The position numbers were made by a program, and so were the translations under genes. A stretch of 5,912 nt of DNA, taken from NCBI GenBank assembly GCA_016931435.1, contig JAFGET010000015.1:1-5912 (forward strand), in the 5' to 3' direction. Of this stretch, positions 1 to 5,912 are shown one piece after another (positions within the stretch are counted from its first letter, which is position 1; every line of letters begins with the position of its first letter). The notes under the pieces were generated by a model. That model saw only the letters and a program-made list of their open reading frames with translations, was not told the DNA's origin and ran no database searches. The DNA comes from Candidatus Omnitrophota bacterium. GTDB taxonomy: Bacteria > Omnitrophota > Gorgyraeia > Gygaellales > Profunditerraquicolaceae.

Positions 1-27
1 CACCCAGCCATCCGATAGGCTGGGGTG
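1..27 (-). terminator. GC-rich hairpin, possible terminator of the clpC-radA transcript
   Basis: Bases 1-9 pair with 18-27 to give a 9-bp stem with one bulged G and an 8-base loop (10-17). It is the strongest hairpin I found in the non-coding tail, about 90 bases after the radA stop. Whether a T-run follows on the minus strand cannot be seen because the window ends at base 1. It could instead be part of a structured RNA or of a leader of the next gene. Confidence 0.35.
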
Positions 28-44
28 ATAAATGAGGCCATCCG
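7..44. repeat. 8-base direct repeat GCCATCCG, 30-base period
   Basis: GCCATCCG occurs at 7-14 and again at 37-44 in the non-coding tail after radA. The first copy overlaps the 5' arm and loop of the 1-27 hairpin. Only two copies are visible and the region is cut by the window edge, so an array cannot be claimed. No protein-coding gene covers 1-116. Confidence 0.3.
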
Positions 45-78
45 CTGTCGGCGGGCGACGTAAGATATTAAACTGAAT

Positions 79-110
79 CACCTCTCAATCATATTAATTC
101 TAGAGAGGAG
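79..110 (-). other. Weak inverted repeat just after radA
   Basis: Bases 81-86 (CCTCTC) pair with 103-108 (GAGAGG) around a 16-base AT-rich loop; one further C-G pair (79/110) lies beyond an A-A mismatch. It begins 7 bases after the radA stop. No T-run follows in the direction of radA transcription, so it is not a standard intrinsic terminator. It could protect the 3' end or be chance. Confidence 0.3.
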
Positions 111-116
111 TTATGT

Positions 117-1487
117 TTATTTAGAAGCTATGTCTAAGGCCTCTTTTAATGTAGAGACCGCTATTAAGTCTATATCTTTTGCTTTATAATCCATATTTTT
201 AAGATTATTCTTTGGCAATACGCACTGCTTAAATCCCAACTTTTGCGCTTCTTTTATCCGCCAAATAACCTGCGAAACGCTCCTGACCTCACCGGATAAA
301 CCTACCTCCCCTATAATCGCCATATCCGCGGGCATGATCTTATCGGTGAAAGCCGAGCTTATCGCCAAAGCTACCGCGAGGTCCGCGGCCGGATCTTCTA
401 CCTTAATCCCTCCGGCGATATTGACAAAAATATCCTCTACCTCCAGATGCAACCCCATCCTTTTTTCTAAAACTGCGATCAAAAGCCCCAGACGGTTATA
501 ATCAAAACCTTGAGCGCGGCGGCGCGCATAACCGAAACTGGACTTGCTTACCAAGGCCTGTACCTCCACTAAAAGCGGGCGGCTGCCTTCCAGAACAGAA
601 GTGACTAACGAACCCGAGACGTTCTTAGGCCTTTGAGCAAGGAATATTTCGGAAGGATTCTTCACTTCCTCAAGGCCCGCCGGGCCCATCTCAAAAACCC
701 CTATCTCATTGGTCGAACCGAACCTGTTTTTTACCGCGCGCAGTATACGATAACTGGAAAACCTGTCTCCCTCAAAATAAAGCACGGTATCTACGATGTG
801 CTCAAGAACGCGCGGCCCGGCGATCATGCCCTCTTTAGTGACGTGCCCGATAATAAAAACGGAGATACCGCTGGTCTTAGCCAGCTGGGTCAAAATCCCC
901 GCGCACTCCCTGACCTGGCTGACACTTCCGGCGGAAGAACTGATCTGCGGGGCAAAGATGACCTGGATAGAATCAATGATCAAAACTTTAGGGCCGATCT
1001 TTTTGATATATTCCGTGATAAAAGAAAGGTCCGTTTGGTTGACGATGTAAAGTTTACCCGGCCCTTTTGAAGCGCCCAAACGCTCCGCCCTTAATTTTGT
1101 CTGCGAAACAGACTCCTCTCCGCTTATGTAAAGAACGGTGTGCCCTTTTGCGGCCAATTGATTTGAGACCTGAAGCGATATCGTGGACTTTCCTATCCCG
1201 GGGTCCCCGCCGACCAAGACCACGCAACCCTCGACTATCCCACCGCCTAAAACCCTATCAAGTTCTGCGATATCGGTCTTTACCCTGATCTCATCTTTTA
1301 CGCGGACATCATTTAAGAGAACGGGGCCCTCTTTATATAATGCGCCGCGCTCCTTCTGCCCTGTGGAGACCTCGGTGTAATCTTCCTCTACGAAGGAATT
1401 CCAGCTATTGCAATCGGGGCATTTACCCAGCCATTTCGGCGACTGATACCCGCAATTCTGGCAGCTGAAAACTGTCTTTACTTTCAC
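117..1487 (-). CDS. radA: DNA repair protein RadA (Sms), branch-migration ATPase
   Basis: RecA-related ATPase that promotes branch migration of recombination intermediates and helps RecA in repair and transformation. The 456 residues match E. coli RadA (460). Domains: a C4 zinc finger (Cys9, 12, 23, 26, spacing CxxC-x10-CxxC); a RecA-like core with Walker A GDPGIGKST (94-102), Walker B VLIIDS (168-173) and the RadA-specific KNRFG motif (253-257); and a C-terminal Lon-protease-like domain from about 270. By eye, the Lon catalytic Ser aligns with Ala367 (EDPAADLA) and the Lys with Ile408, so no protease activity is expected, as is normal for RadA. The start is GTG at 1485-1487, inside the mlaD stop (GTGA); the CQNCG finger begins at residue 9, so little room exists for another start. 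The only Shine-Dalgarno-like sequence is GAAGGA, about 12 bases upstream in the mlaD lysine tail, so coupling to mlaD is likely. It is the last gene of the visible train. Confidence 0.97.
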   Translation of the reverse strand: MKVKTVFSCQNCGYQSPKWLGKCPDCNSWNSFVEEDYTEVSTGQKERGALYKEGPVLLNDVRVKDEIRVKTDIAELDRVLGGGIVEGCVVLVGGDPGIGKSTISLQVSNQLAAKGHTVLYISGEESVSQTKLRAERLGASKGPGKLYIVNQTDLSFITEYIKKIGPKVLIIDSIQVIFAPQISSSAGSVSQVRECAGILTQLAKTSGISVFIIGHVTKEGMIAGPRVLEHIVDTVLYFEGDRFSSYRILRAVKNRFGSTNEIGVFEMGPAGLEEVKNPSEIFLAQRPKNVSGSLVTSVLEGSRPLLVEVQALVSKSSFGYARRRAQGFDYNRLGLLIAVLEKRMGLHLEVEDIFVNIAGGIKVEDPAADLAVALAISSAFTDKIMPADMAIIGEVGLSGEVRSVSQVIWRIKEAQKLGFKQCVLPKNNLKNMDYKAKDIDLIAVSTLKEALDIASK

Positions 1488-2113
1488 CTTTTCTTTTTTT
1501 CCTTCTTTTCTTTTGTCTTATGAAACAGTTTCCAGGGGTGCAGCCTCAGGTCTTTAAGCAAAGCTTCCAGCTCCTGATATATGGTATCTTCGTAAAGAAG
1601 CCTGCCTAAGGTGCCTTCCTTGCTGTTCACCTGTTCGAAACTATCCTTTAGGTTATCCGCGATACTTTTGACCAGCTGATTTACTTCATGCATGGGCACA
1701 GGGTCTGTGCCTTTGATAATATCATCTTCCGAAAGAAAACTTTCGTAATCATCGCCCGGCATGATCTCTATATATTTTTCACCCAATAGCCCCAGCGTAT
1801 TTACCCAGATAGTAGAATCGGAAGGGATACGCACGTCTTTTTTAAGCCAGGCGGAAACCTTGATCTTCGTCTTCTGCTCTTCGGGAGAAAATATAAAATC
1901 AATCGTCTTGACCTCCCCGATATCTACCCCGGAGAAACGCACCGGAGCCCCTACCCTGGCGCCGTTGATGAAATTAAAAATAAAGTCTACATTATAACCG
2001 GAGGTCCAGGTCTTAAAATCACCTATAAGAAGGACGAACATCACCAGGATAAGGCTTCCCGTAAATACAAATACTCCGACTTTTAACTCTGTCTTTGTTT
2101 TTCCGAATATCAT
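1484..2113 (-). CDS. mlaD: MlaD-family MCE-domain lipid-transport protein
   Basis: Periplasmic, inner-membrane-anchored subunit whose hexameric MCE ring forms a hydrophobic channel for lipids. Of 209 residues, 11-31 form a single N-terminal membrane anchor (KVGVFVFTGSLILVMFVLLI). The one MCE domain follows at about 40-119, with GARVGAPVRFSGVDIGEV (51-68) and NTLGLLGEKYIEIMPG (105-120). A helical region then carries EGTLGRLLYEDTIYQELEALL (166-186), a sequence common after MCE domains, then LHPWKLFHK (191-199). The last residues are almost all Lys/Glu (KEKKEKKKR). Start ATG at 2111-2113 has a strong GGAGGT six bases upstream. The stop TGA overlaps the GTG of radA by four bases. It is somewhat longer than E. 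coli MlaD (183). Two features are worth noting: the lysine tail, which contains a slippery heptamer, and the absence of an mlaC gene in the window. Individual lipid specificity cannot be read from the sequence. Confidence 0.92.
   Translation of the reverse strand: MIFGKTKTELKVGVFVFTGSLILVMFVLLIGDFKTWTSGYNVDFIFNFINGARVGAPVRFSGVDIGEVKTIDFIFSPEEQKTKIKVSAWLKKDVRIPSDSTIWVNTLGLLGEKYIEIMPGDDYESFLSEDDIIKGTDPVPMHEVNQLVKSIADNLKDSFEQVNSKEGTLGRLLYEDTIYQELEALLKDLRLHPWKLFHKTKEKKEKKKR
1493..1499 (-). other. In-frame A_AAA_AAG slippery heptamer at the end of mlaD
   Basis: The mlaD codons GAA AAA AAG contain the heptamer A AAA AAG in exactly the phase used for -1 frameshifting in E. coli dnaX. It is part of a run of seven A (1494-1500). 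A -1 slip here would bypass the mlaD TGA (1484-1486) and enter the radA frame. The motif is seen directly; function is unproven, and a lysine-rich tail could produce it by chance. Confidence 0.4.
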
Positions 2114-2119
2114 CTTAAG

Positions 2120-2125
2120 ACCTCC
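2120..2125 (-). promoter_or_regulatory. Strong ribosome binding site of mlaD
   Basis: GGAGGT followed by a 6-base spacer (CTTAAG) and the ATG at 2111-2113. It is the only full-strength Shine-Dalgarno sequence at the four visible gene junctions. It may let the hexameric MCE subunit be translated more than the dimeric permease and ATPase; that stoichiometry argument is inference. Confidence 0.8.
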
Positions 2126-2130
2126 GTCTA

Positions 2131-2895
2131 TTAACTGAAAGTTTCCGAGGCTTCGGTTATCGGCCCCTTTGAAATGCCGTTTATAAACTGATGCACTACG
2201 GGGTCACTCGTCTCTTGTATATCACTGGAAGAACCCTCGATGATTATTTTGCCGCGATAAAGCATAGCGATCCTGTCCGCTATGCGGTAAGCGCTCTTCA
2301 TATCGTGCGTGACAACTATCGAGGTGACCTTTAATTTATCGTGCAGGCCGCGGATGAGCTCATTTATGCTGTCTGCGGTGATGGGGTCGACCCCGGTAGT
2401 AGGCTCATCGTAAAAAATGATGCTGGGTTTAATGCATATAGCCCGCGCCAGGGCCACGCGCTTTTTCATCCCGCCGCTTAATTCCGAAGGCATGAGTTTT
2501 TCGATGCCGCGCAAGTCTACCATCGCAAGAGCTTCCGCTACCCTTTTGGCTATCTCCGTTTTTTTTAATCGCTCATGCTCTATCAGGCCGAATCCCACAT
2601 TATCCCCCACGGAAAGCGAATCGAATATCGCCCCGCCCTGAAAGACCATCGCCATTTTAAGCCTTAATTTATCCAGCTCCTGGCTGCTTAAACCGGTGAT
2701 CTCCCTTCCTTCGATAAAGATCTTTCCCGAATCAGGCTTCAATAAACCCATCAGGTGTTTTAATAACACGCTTTTGCCGCAGCCCGAACGGCCGATGATG
2801 ACACAGGTAGTCCCCTTATCTATCGCCAGGCTGACTCCGCCTAATACATAATGGGAATTAAAACTTTTATGTAGGGCCTCTATGCGTATGGACAT
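2131..2895 (-). CDS. mlaF: MlaF-family ABC transporter ATP-binding protein
   Basis: Cytoplasmic ATPase that drives the MlaE permease. All nucleotide-binding motifs are present in 254 residues: Walker A GRSGCGKS (35-42), Q-loop at Gln86 in VFQGGAIFDSLSV, signature LSGGM (139-143) followed by KKRVALARA, Walker B IIFYDEP (159-165), D-loop region TTGVDP, and switch histidine His197 in VVTHDM. FQGGAIFDSL and LSGGMKKRVALARA are typical of the MlaF branch rather than of generic importers. The length is near that of E. coli MlaF (269). The ATG at 2893-2895 begins one base after the mlaE stop, and I see no Shine-Dalgarno sequence before it (the preceding bases are TTTATTTTTCCTTAAA). Translation therefore probably depends on ribosomes that finish mlaE. 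No STAS-domain partner (MlaB) is encoded nearby. Confidence 0.95.
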   Translation of the reverse strand: MSIRIEALHKSFNSHYVLGGVSLAIDKGTTCVIIGRSGCGKSVLLKHLMGLLKPDSGKIFIEGREITGLSSQELDKLRLKMAMVFQGGAIFDSLSVGDNVGFGLIEHERLKKTEIAKRVAEALAMVDLRGIEKLMPSELSGGMKKRVALARAICIKPSIIFYDEPTTGVDPITADSINELIRGLHDKLKVTSIVVTHDMKSAYRIADRIAMLYRGKIIIEGSSSDIQETSDPVVHQFINGISKGPITEASETFS

Positions 2896-2896
2896 T

Positions 2897-3688
2897 TTAA
2901 GGAAAAATAAAATAAAATAAAGCCGTGAAGAAACAATCCGCGGTGATGATCAGGATAAAGGTAGTCACGACCGCCCGGGTGGTGGCTTTTCCCACGCCTT
3001 CGGCTCCGCCTTCAACGTTGAATCCTTCATAACAGCTTACAAAAGCTATGATCATCCCGAAAAATACGGACTTTAATAACCCGCTGAACAAATCCTTGAA
3101 TAATAAAGCGTCAAAGGCGATATTCCAATACATGCTGGAGGCGATCCCCAGCTTATAGACGCAAATAAGATGCCCTCCGAAGATACCGACTATATCGGCG
3201 TAAAGGGTCAGTATGGGCAGCATAAGGCTTAAGGCGATGAGGCGCGGAACCACCAGGTAATTGATGGGATTAGTGGCTAGGGTCTCTAAGGCATCGATCT
3301 GCTCGGTAACCTGCATCGAGCCGACCTCGGCAGTAATAGAGGCACCCACCCTTCCTGCGACGACTAAAGCCGTGATCACCGGGCCCAACTCCCTTACTAA
3401 AGAAAGCGAAAGTATACTTGCGATATACATCTCGGAACCCAGCCGCTGCATCTGGTATGCGGTCTGAAGCGCCATGATCACGCCGATAAAAAAAGCGATC
3501 AAAGAGACTATCGGCAGGCTTTCTACTCCCGCTTTTTTTGCCTGCCGCAATATCCTGTCCTTCCTGAAAGGGGGCATGAAGGCGCGCAACGAGGCCTGGA
3601 AAGCCAAATTACTCAATCCTCCTATAAAAAGAAAAAAAGAAAGCGTCTTTTTTCCTAAAAGCGTAAAAAAATCCTTTATATTATTCAA
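2897..3688 (-). CDS. mlaE: MlaE/YrbE-family ABC transporter permease (phospholipid transport)
   Basis: Inner-membrane permease of an MCE-type lipid transporter; a dimer would pair with MlaF ATPases and an MlaD ring. The 263 residues match the family's usual 255-270. Visible family hallmarks are RELGPVITALVVAGRVGAS (99-117), the following AEVGSMQVTEQIDALE (120-135), and the C-terminal CYEGF..GGAEGVGKATTRAVV block (219-241). Hydrophobic segments lie at about 58-76, 101-113, 149-175, 205-222 and 240-262. The start is TTG at 3686-3688, 8 bases inside the end of clpC. It is chosen because GGAG lies 9 bases upstream (3698-3701) and the resulting length fits the family. The next in-frame TTG (3614-3616) would remove 24 residues and its GGAGG is too close to serve it. 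The stop is followed after one base by mlaF. Substrate is inferred from the family; some relatives in other lineages carry sterols or other lipids. Confidence 0.93.
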   Translation of the reverse strand: MNNIKDFFTLLGKKTLSFFLFIGGLSNLAFQASLRAFMPPFRKDRILRQAKKAGVESLPIVSLIAFFIGVIMALQTAYQMQRLGSEMYIASILSLSLVRELGPVITALVVAGRVGASITAEVGSMQVTEQIDALETLATNPINYLVVPRLIALSLMLPILTLYADIVGIFGGHLICVYKLGIASSMYWNIAFDALLFKDLFSGLLKSVFFGMIIAFVSCYEGFNVEGGAEGVGKATTRAVVTTFILIITADCFFTALFYFIFP

Positions 3689-5912
3689 AAAACAGTTCTC
3701 CGTTTTTGCGTGATACTTTAATGCTTGAGCCTTCTTTAAACCTCTTTGAGATGATCTCGGAAGCCAGAGGGTCTTCGATGAACCTTTGGATGATGCGCTT
3801 CAAGGGCCTGGCTCCAAAGACCGGGTCAAAACCCTTCTCGATGATAAAATCTTTGGCTTCCTGGTTTACTTCTAAAATAATATTCTGCTCTTTTAACCTT
3901 TCAGCGACAAACCCTATCTCGATCTCGACTATACGCTGCAGGTCTTCCCTTATTAAAGAGCGGAAGACGATAATATCGTCGATACGGTTTAGGAATTCGG
4001 GCTTAAAGGTGCGTTTGACCTCATCCAGCAGTTTATCCTTCATCTCCTGGTAAGTTATCTCTTCTTTCTGGTCTTTAAACCCTAAGGAGCCGCTTTTGCG
4101 TATCAGCTCCGCTCCCACGTTCGAGGTCATGATCATCACCGTGTTCCTGAAATCCACTTTCCTTGCGAAACTGTCGGTAAGGCGGCCGTCTTCAAAGACC
4201 TGGAGCAAAAGATTGAACACGTCGGGGTGCGCTTTTTCTATTTCATCCAATAATATCACCGAATACGGCCTGCGCCTTACCTTTTCCGTCAGTTGCCCGC
4301 CTTCCTCATAACCCACGTATCCGGGAGGAGCGCCTATCAGGCGGGAGACATTGAATTTTTCCATATATTCAGACATATCCAGCTGTATCAGGGCATCCTC
4401 GTCGCCAAACATGAATTCCGCTAAAACTCGCGCAAGCAGCGTCTTTCCAACGCCGGTGGGCCCCAGAAAAATAAAAGAACCTATCGGCCTGCGCGGGTCT
4501 TTGATGCCGGCGCGCGAGCGCCTGATAGCGTGGGCGATGACGCTGATAGGCTCATCCTGGCCGATGACCCTTTGGCGCAGCTCTTCTTCGATCTTCAATA
4601 ATTTTTCGCTTTCTCTCTCTTCCAGCCTAAAAAGCGGTATCCCCGTCCATTGCGAAATGATCTTAGCGATATCCTCTTCGTTCAATTCCGGGCGCATCTT
4701 ATCCTTTGCCTGGGACCATTCGCGGTTTAGCTGTTCTAATTCCTGACGGACCTGCTTTTCCTGGTCCCTCAAAGAGGCCGCTTTCTCAAAATCCTGGCTT
4801 TTAATGAAAGATTCTTTTTCCTTCTTTAACTGCTCTACTTTCTGCTCAAGCTGCTTTATTTCGGGCGGCACGACCAGGACATTAAGCCTTGCCCGCGAGC
4901 CGGCCTCATCGATAATATCTATGGCTTTATCCGGCAAGAACCTCCCCGTGATATAACGGTCAGAAAGCTTTGCCGCCGCCTCCAGGGCTTCGTCTTTAAA
5001 AGTCACGCGGTGGTGCGCTTCGTATTTATCGCGTAAGCCCTTTAATATCTCTATCGTCTGCTGGACAGAGGGAGGCTCGACCATGATCGTCTGGAACCTT
5101 CTCTCAAGTGCCGCGTCTTTTTCGATATATTTGCGGTATTCATCCATGGTGGTAGCGCCGATACATTGCATCTCTCCGCGCGAAAGGGAAGGCTTTAGAA
5201 TATTGGAGGCGTCTATAGCGCCTTCGGCGGCGCCCGCCCCCACTAATGTATGCAGCTCATCGATAAAAATGATAACATCCTGCGACCTTTTGATCTCTTC
5301 CATCACCGCTTTTATTCTTTCTTCAAACTGGCCGCGGTATTTGGTGCCCGCTACCATCAAGGCAAGGTCTAAAACAATCATGCGCTTGTTGCGCAGCACT
5401 TCCGGCACATTGCCGGAAATTATCGATTGCGCCAAACCCTCGACTATCGCGGTCTTTCCCACGCCTGCCTCGCCCAACAAGACCGGATTATTCTTTGTCC
5501 TGCGGCTTAAGATCTGTATGACCCTTTCTATCTCGTTCCTTCTGTTTATCACCGGGTCAAGCTTCCCCTCTTTTGCTAAGGCAGTCAAATCCCTGCCAAA
5601 GGCATCTAAGGCGGGGGTCTTGGTCTTTGCCTGCTGCGCCCCAAAGCCCGGAAGAGCTGAACCTAAAAGCTCCATTACCTCATTTCTTACGGTGTTTAAA
5701 TCCAGGCCTAAATTCAATAAAACTTGTGAAGCCACACCCTCTCCTTCGCGGATAAGCCCAAGTAAAAGGTGTTCGGTGCCTATATAATTGTGCCCGAGAG
5801 ACCGCGCTTCTTCCGCGGCTAACTCCAGGGCTTTCTTAGCGCGGGGCGTAAAAGGAATATCTCCGATGATCTGCGTAGTGGGGCCCGGCTGCACTAATTT
5901 TTCCGTCTCCAG
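3681..5912 (-). CDS. clpC: ATP-dependent Clp protease ATP-binding subunit ClpC (5' partial)
   Basis: Hexameric AAA+ unfoldase that feeds substrates into the ClpP peptidase in the cytoplasm. The frame is open to the right edge, so the true start lies outside; the GTG at 5892-5894 is internal, because codons before it (LETEKLV) continue the protein. Counting from that GTG: the second Clp_N repeat (about 13-78, with GHNYIGTEHLLLGL); first AAA+ domain with Walker A GEAGVGKT (141-148), pore loop GTKYRGQ (Tyr186), Walker B IIFIDE (208-213) and arginines 265-266; a charged middle domain (about 345-400) with a UVR-like stretch (KSQDFEKAASLRDQEK); second AAA+ domain with Walker A GPTGVGKT (478-485), GAPPGYVGYEEGG (521-533), Walker B ILLDE (547-551), Arg637 and sensor 2 GARPLKR (694-700). 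LGF at 604-606 sits where ClpP-binding loops carry (I/V/L)G(F/L), and the short middle domain favours ClpC over ClpB. About 80 residues are missing versus the usual 810-850. It is the first visible gene of the operon; its promoter is not in the window. Confidence 0.96.
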   Translation of the reverse strand: METEKLVQPGPTTQIIGDIPFTPRAKKALELAAEEARSLGHNYIGTEHLLLGLIREGEGVASQVLLNLGLDLNTVRNEVMELLGSALPGFGAQQAKTKTPALDAFGRDLTALAKEGKLDPVINRRNEIERVIQILSRRTKNNPVLLGEAGVGKTAIVEGLAQSIISGNVPEVLRNKRMIVLDLALMVAGTKYRGQFEERIKAVMEEIKRSQDVIIFIDELHTLVGAGAAEGAIDASNILKPSLSRGEMQCIGATTMDEYRKYIEKDAALERRFQTIMVEPPSVQQTIEILKGLRDKYEAHHRVTFKDEALEAAAKLSDRYITGRFLPDKAIDIIDEAGSRARLNVLVVPPEIKQLEQKVEQLKKEKESFIKSQDFEKAASLRDQEKQVRQELEQLNREWSQAKDKMRPELNEEDIAKIISQWTGIPLFRLEERESEKLLKIEEELRQRVIGQDEPISVIAHAIRRSRAGIKDPRRPIGSFIFLGPTGVGKTLLARVLAEFMFGDEDALIQLDMSEYMEKFNVSRLIGAPPGYVGYEEGGQLTEKVRRRPYSVILLDEIEKAHPDVFNLLLQVFEDGRLTDSFARKVDFRNTVMIMTSNVGAELIRKSGSLGFKDQKEEITYQEMKDKLLDEVKRTFKPEFLNRIDDIIVFRSLIREDLQRIVEIEIGFVAERLKEQNIILEVNQEAKDFIIEKGFDPVFGARPLKRIIQRFIEDPLASEIISKRFKEGSSIKVSRKNGELFFE
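3698..3701 (-). promoter_or_regulatory. Ribosome binding site deciding the mlaE TTG start
   Basis: GGAG lies inside the last codons of clpC, 9 bases before the TTG at 3686-3688. It is the best-spaced purine motif in the area and supports the TTG start over the internal TTG at 3614-3616. Confidence 0.6.

Noticed and set aside
1..41. Minus-strand frame from ATG at 39-41, open to the window edge (MASFITPAYRMAG)
   Set aside because: No Shine-Dalgarno sequence precedes it, only 13 full codons are visible, and it overlaps the strongest hairpin. It may be the start of a next gene but cannot be supported from this window.
103..124. Plus-strand GAGAGGAG-TT-ATG, a perfect ribosome binding site and start
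   Set aside because: The frame is ATG TTT ATT TAG, only three codons, and runs into the 3' end of radA on the other strand. A chance match is more likely than a leader peptide.
117..680. Possible Lon-type protease activity in the RadA C-terminal domain
   Set aside because: The Lon Ser and Lys positions align with Ala367 and Ile408 by eye, so the catalytic dyad is absent; this is the normal state in RadA.
633..1070. Plus-strand open frame of 145 codons opposite radA
   Set aside because: It is antisense to the RecA-like core of RadA, whose motifs are intact, and resembles no family.
5083..5787. Plus-strand open frame of 234 codons opposite clpC
   Set aside because: It lies wholly antisense to the conserved Clp_N and first AAA+ domain, its translation is rich in Ser/Pro/Ile with no recognisable domain, and no ribosome binding site stands out. 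It is a shadow of clpC codon use.
5892..5894. GTG as the true start of clpC
   Set aside because: The frame continues upstream to the edge with LETEKL, the protein would lack the first Clp_N repeat, and no ribosome binding site precedes this codon. It is an internal Val.

Overview
All coding sequence in this window lies on the minus strand, in one tightly packed gene train. In transcription order (right to left) it reads clpC (5' end outside the window) > mlaE-type permease > mlaF-type ATPase > mlaD-type MCE protein > radA, followed by a 116-base non-coding tail at the left edge. No tRNA, rRNA, CRISPR array, insertion sequence or phage gene is visible.

The organism is a bacterium with an outer membrane: the MlaE/MlaF/MlaD trio is the core of a phospholipid transporter that works between the inner and outer membranes. 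The clpC-radA pairing recalls the clpC-radA(sms)-disA order of Firmicutes, but the Mla genes argue against an ordinary monoderm. Moderate base composition, non-ATG starts and overlapping genes would fit an uncultivated diderm lineage such as Omnitrophota or another PVC-related phylum. That placement is an inference from general impression, not from a phylogenetic marker.

Layout: 5912-3681 clpC, AAA+ unfoldase of the ClpCP protease, lacking its first Clp_N repeat because the window ends there. 3688-2897 mlaE, TTG start, overlapping clpC by 8 bases. 2895-2131 mlaF, one base after mlaE. 2113-1484 mlaD, 17 bases after mlaF, with a strong Shine-Dalgarno sequence. 1487-117 radA, GTG start, overlapping mlaD by 4 bases. 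116-1: a strong hairpin (1-27), a weaker one (79-110) and an 8-base direct repeat; probably the 3' end of the transcript or the leader of the next gene.

Function: MlaE, MlaF and MlaD would form one ATP-driven complex that moves phospholipid through the periplasm. ClpC and RadA flank it and serve protein quality control and recombination/branch migration. No biochemical link between the lipid transporter and the flanking genes is known to me; the overlaps suggest co-expression. No clearly novel system is present. The points most worth a second look are the lipid transporter embedded between clpC and radA, an in-frame A_AAA_AAG slippery heptamer at the mlaD/radA overlap, and the structured tail after radA.
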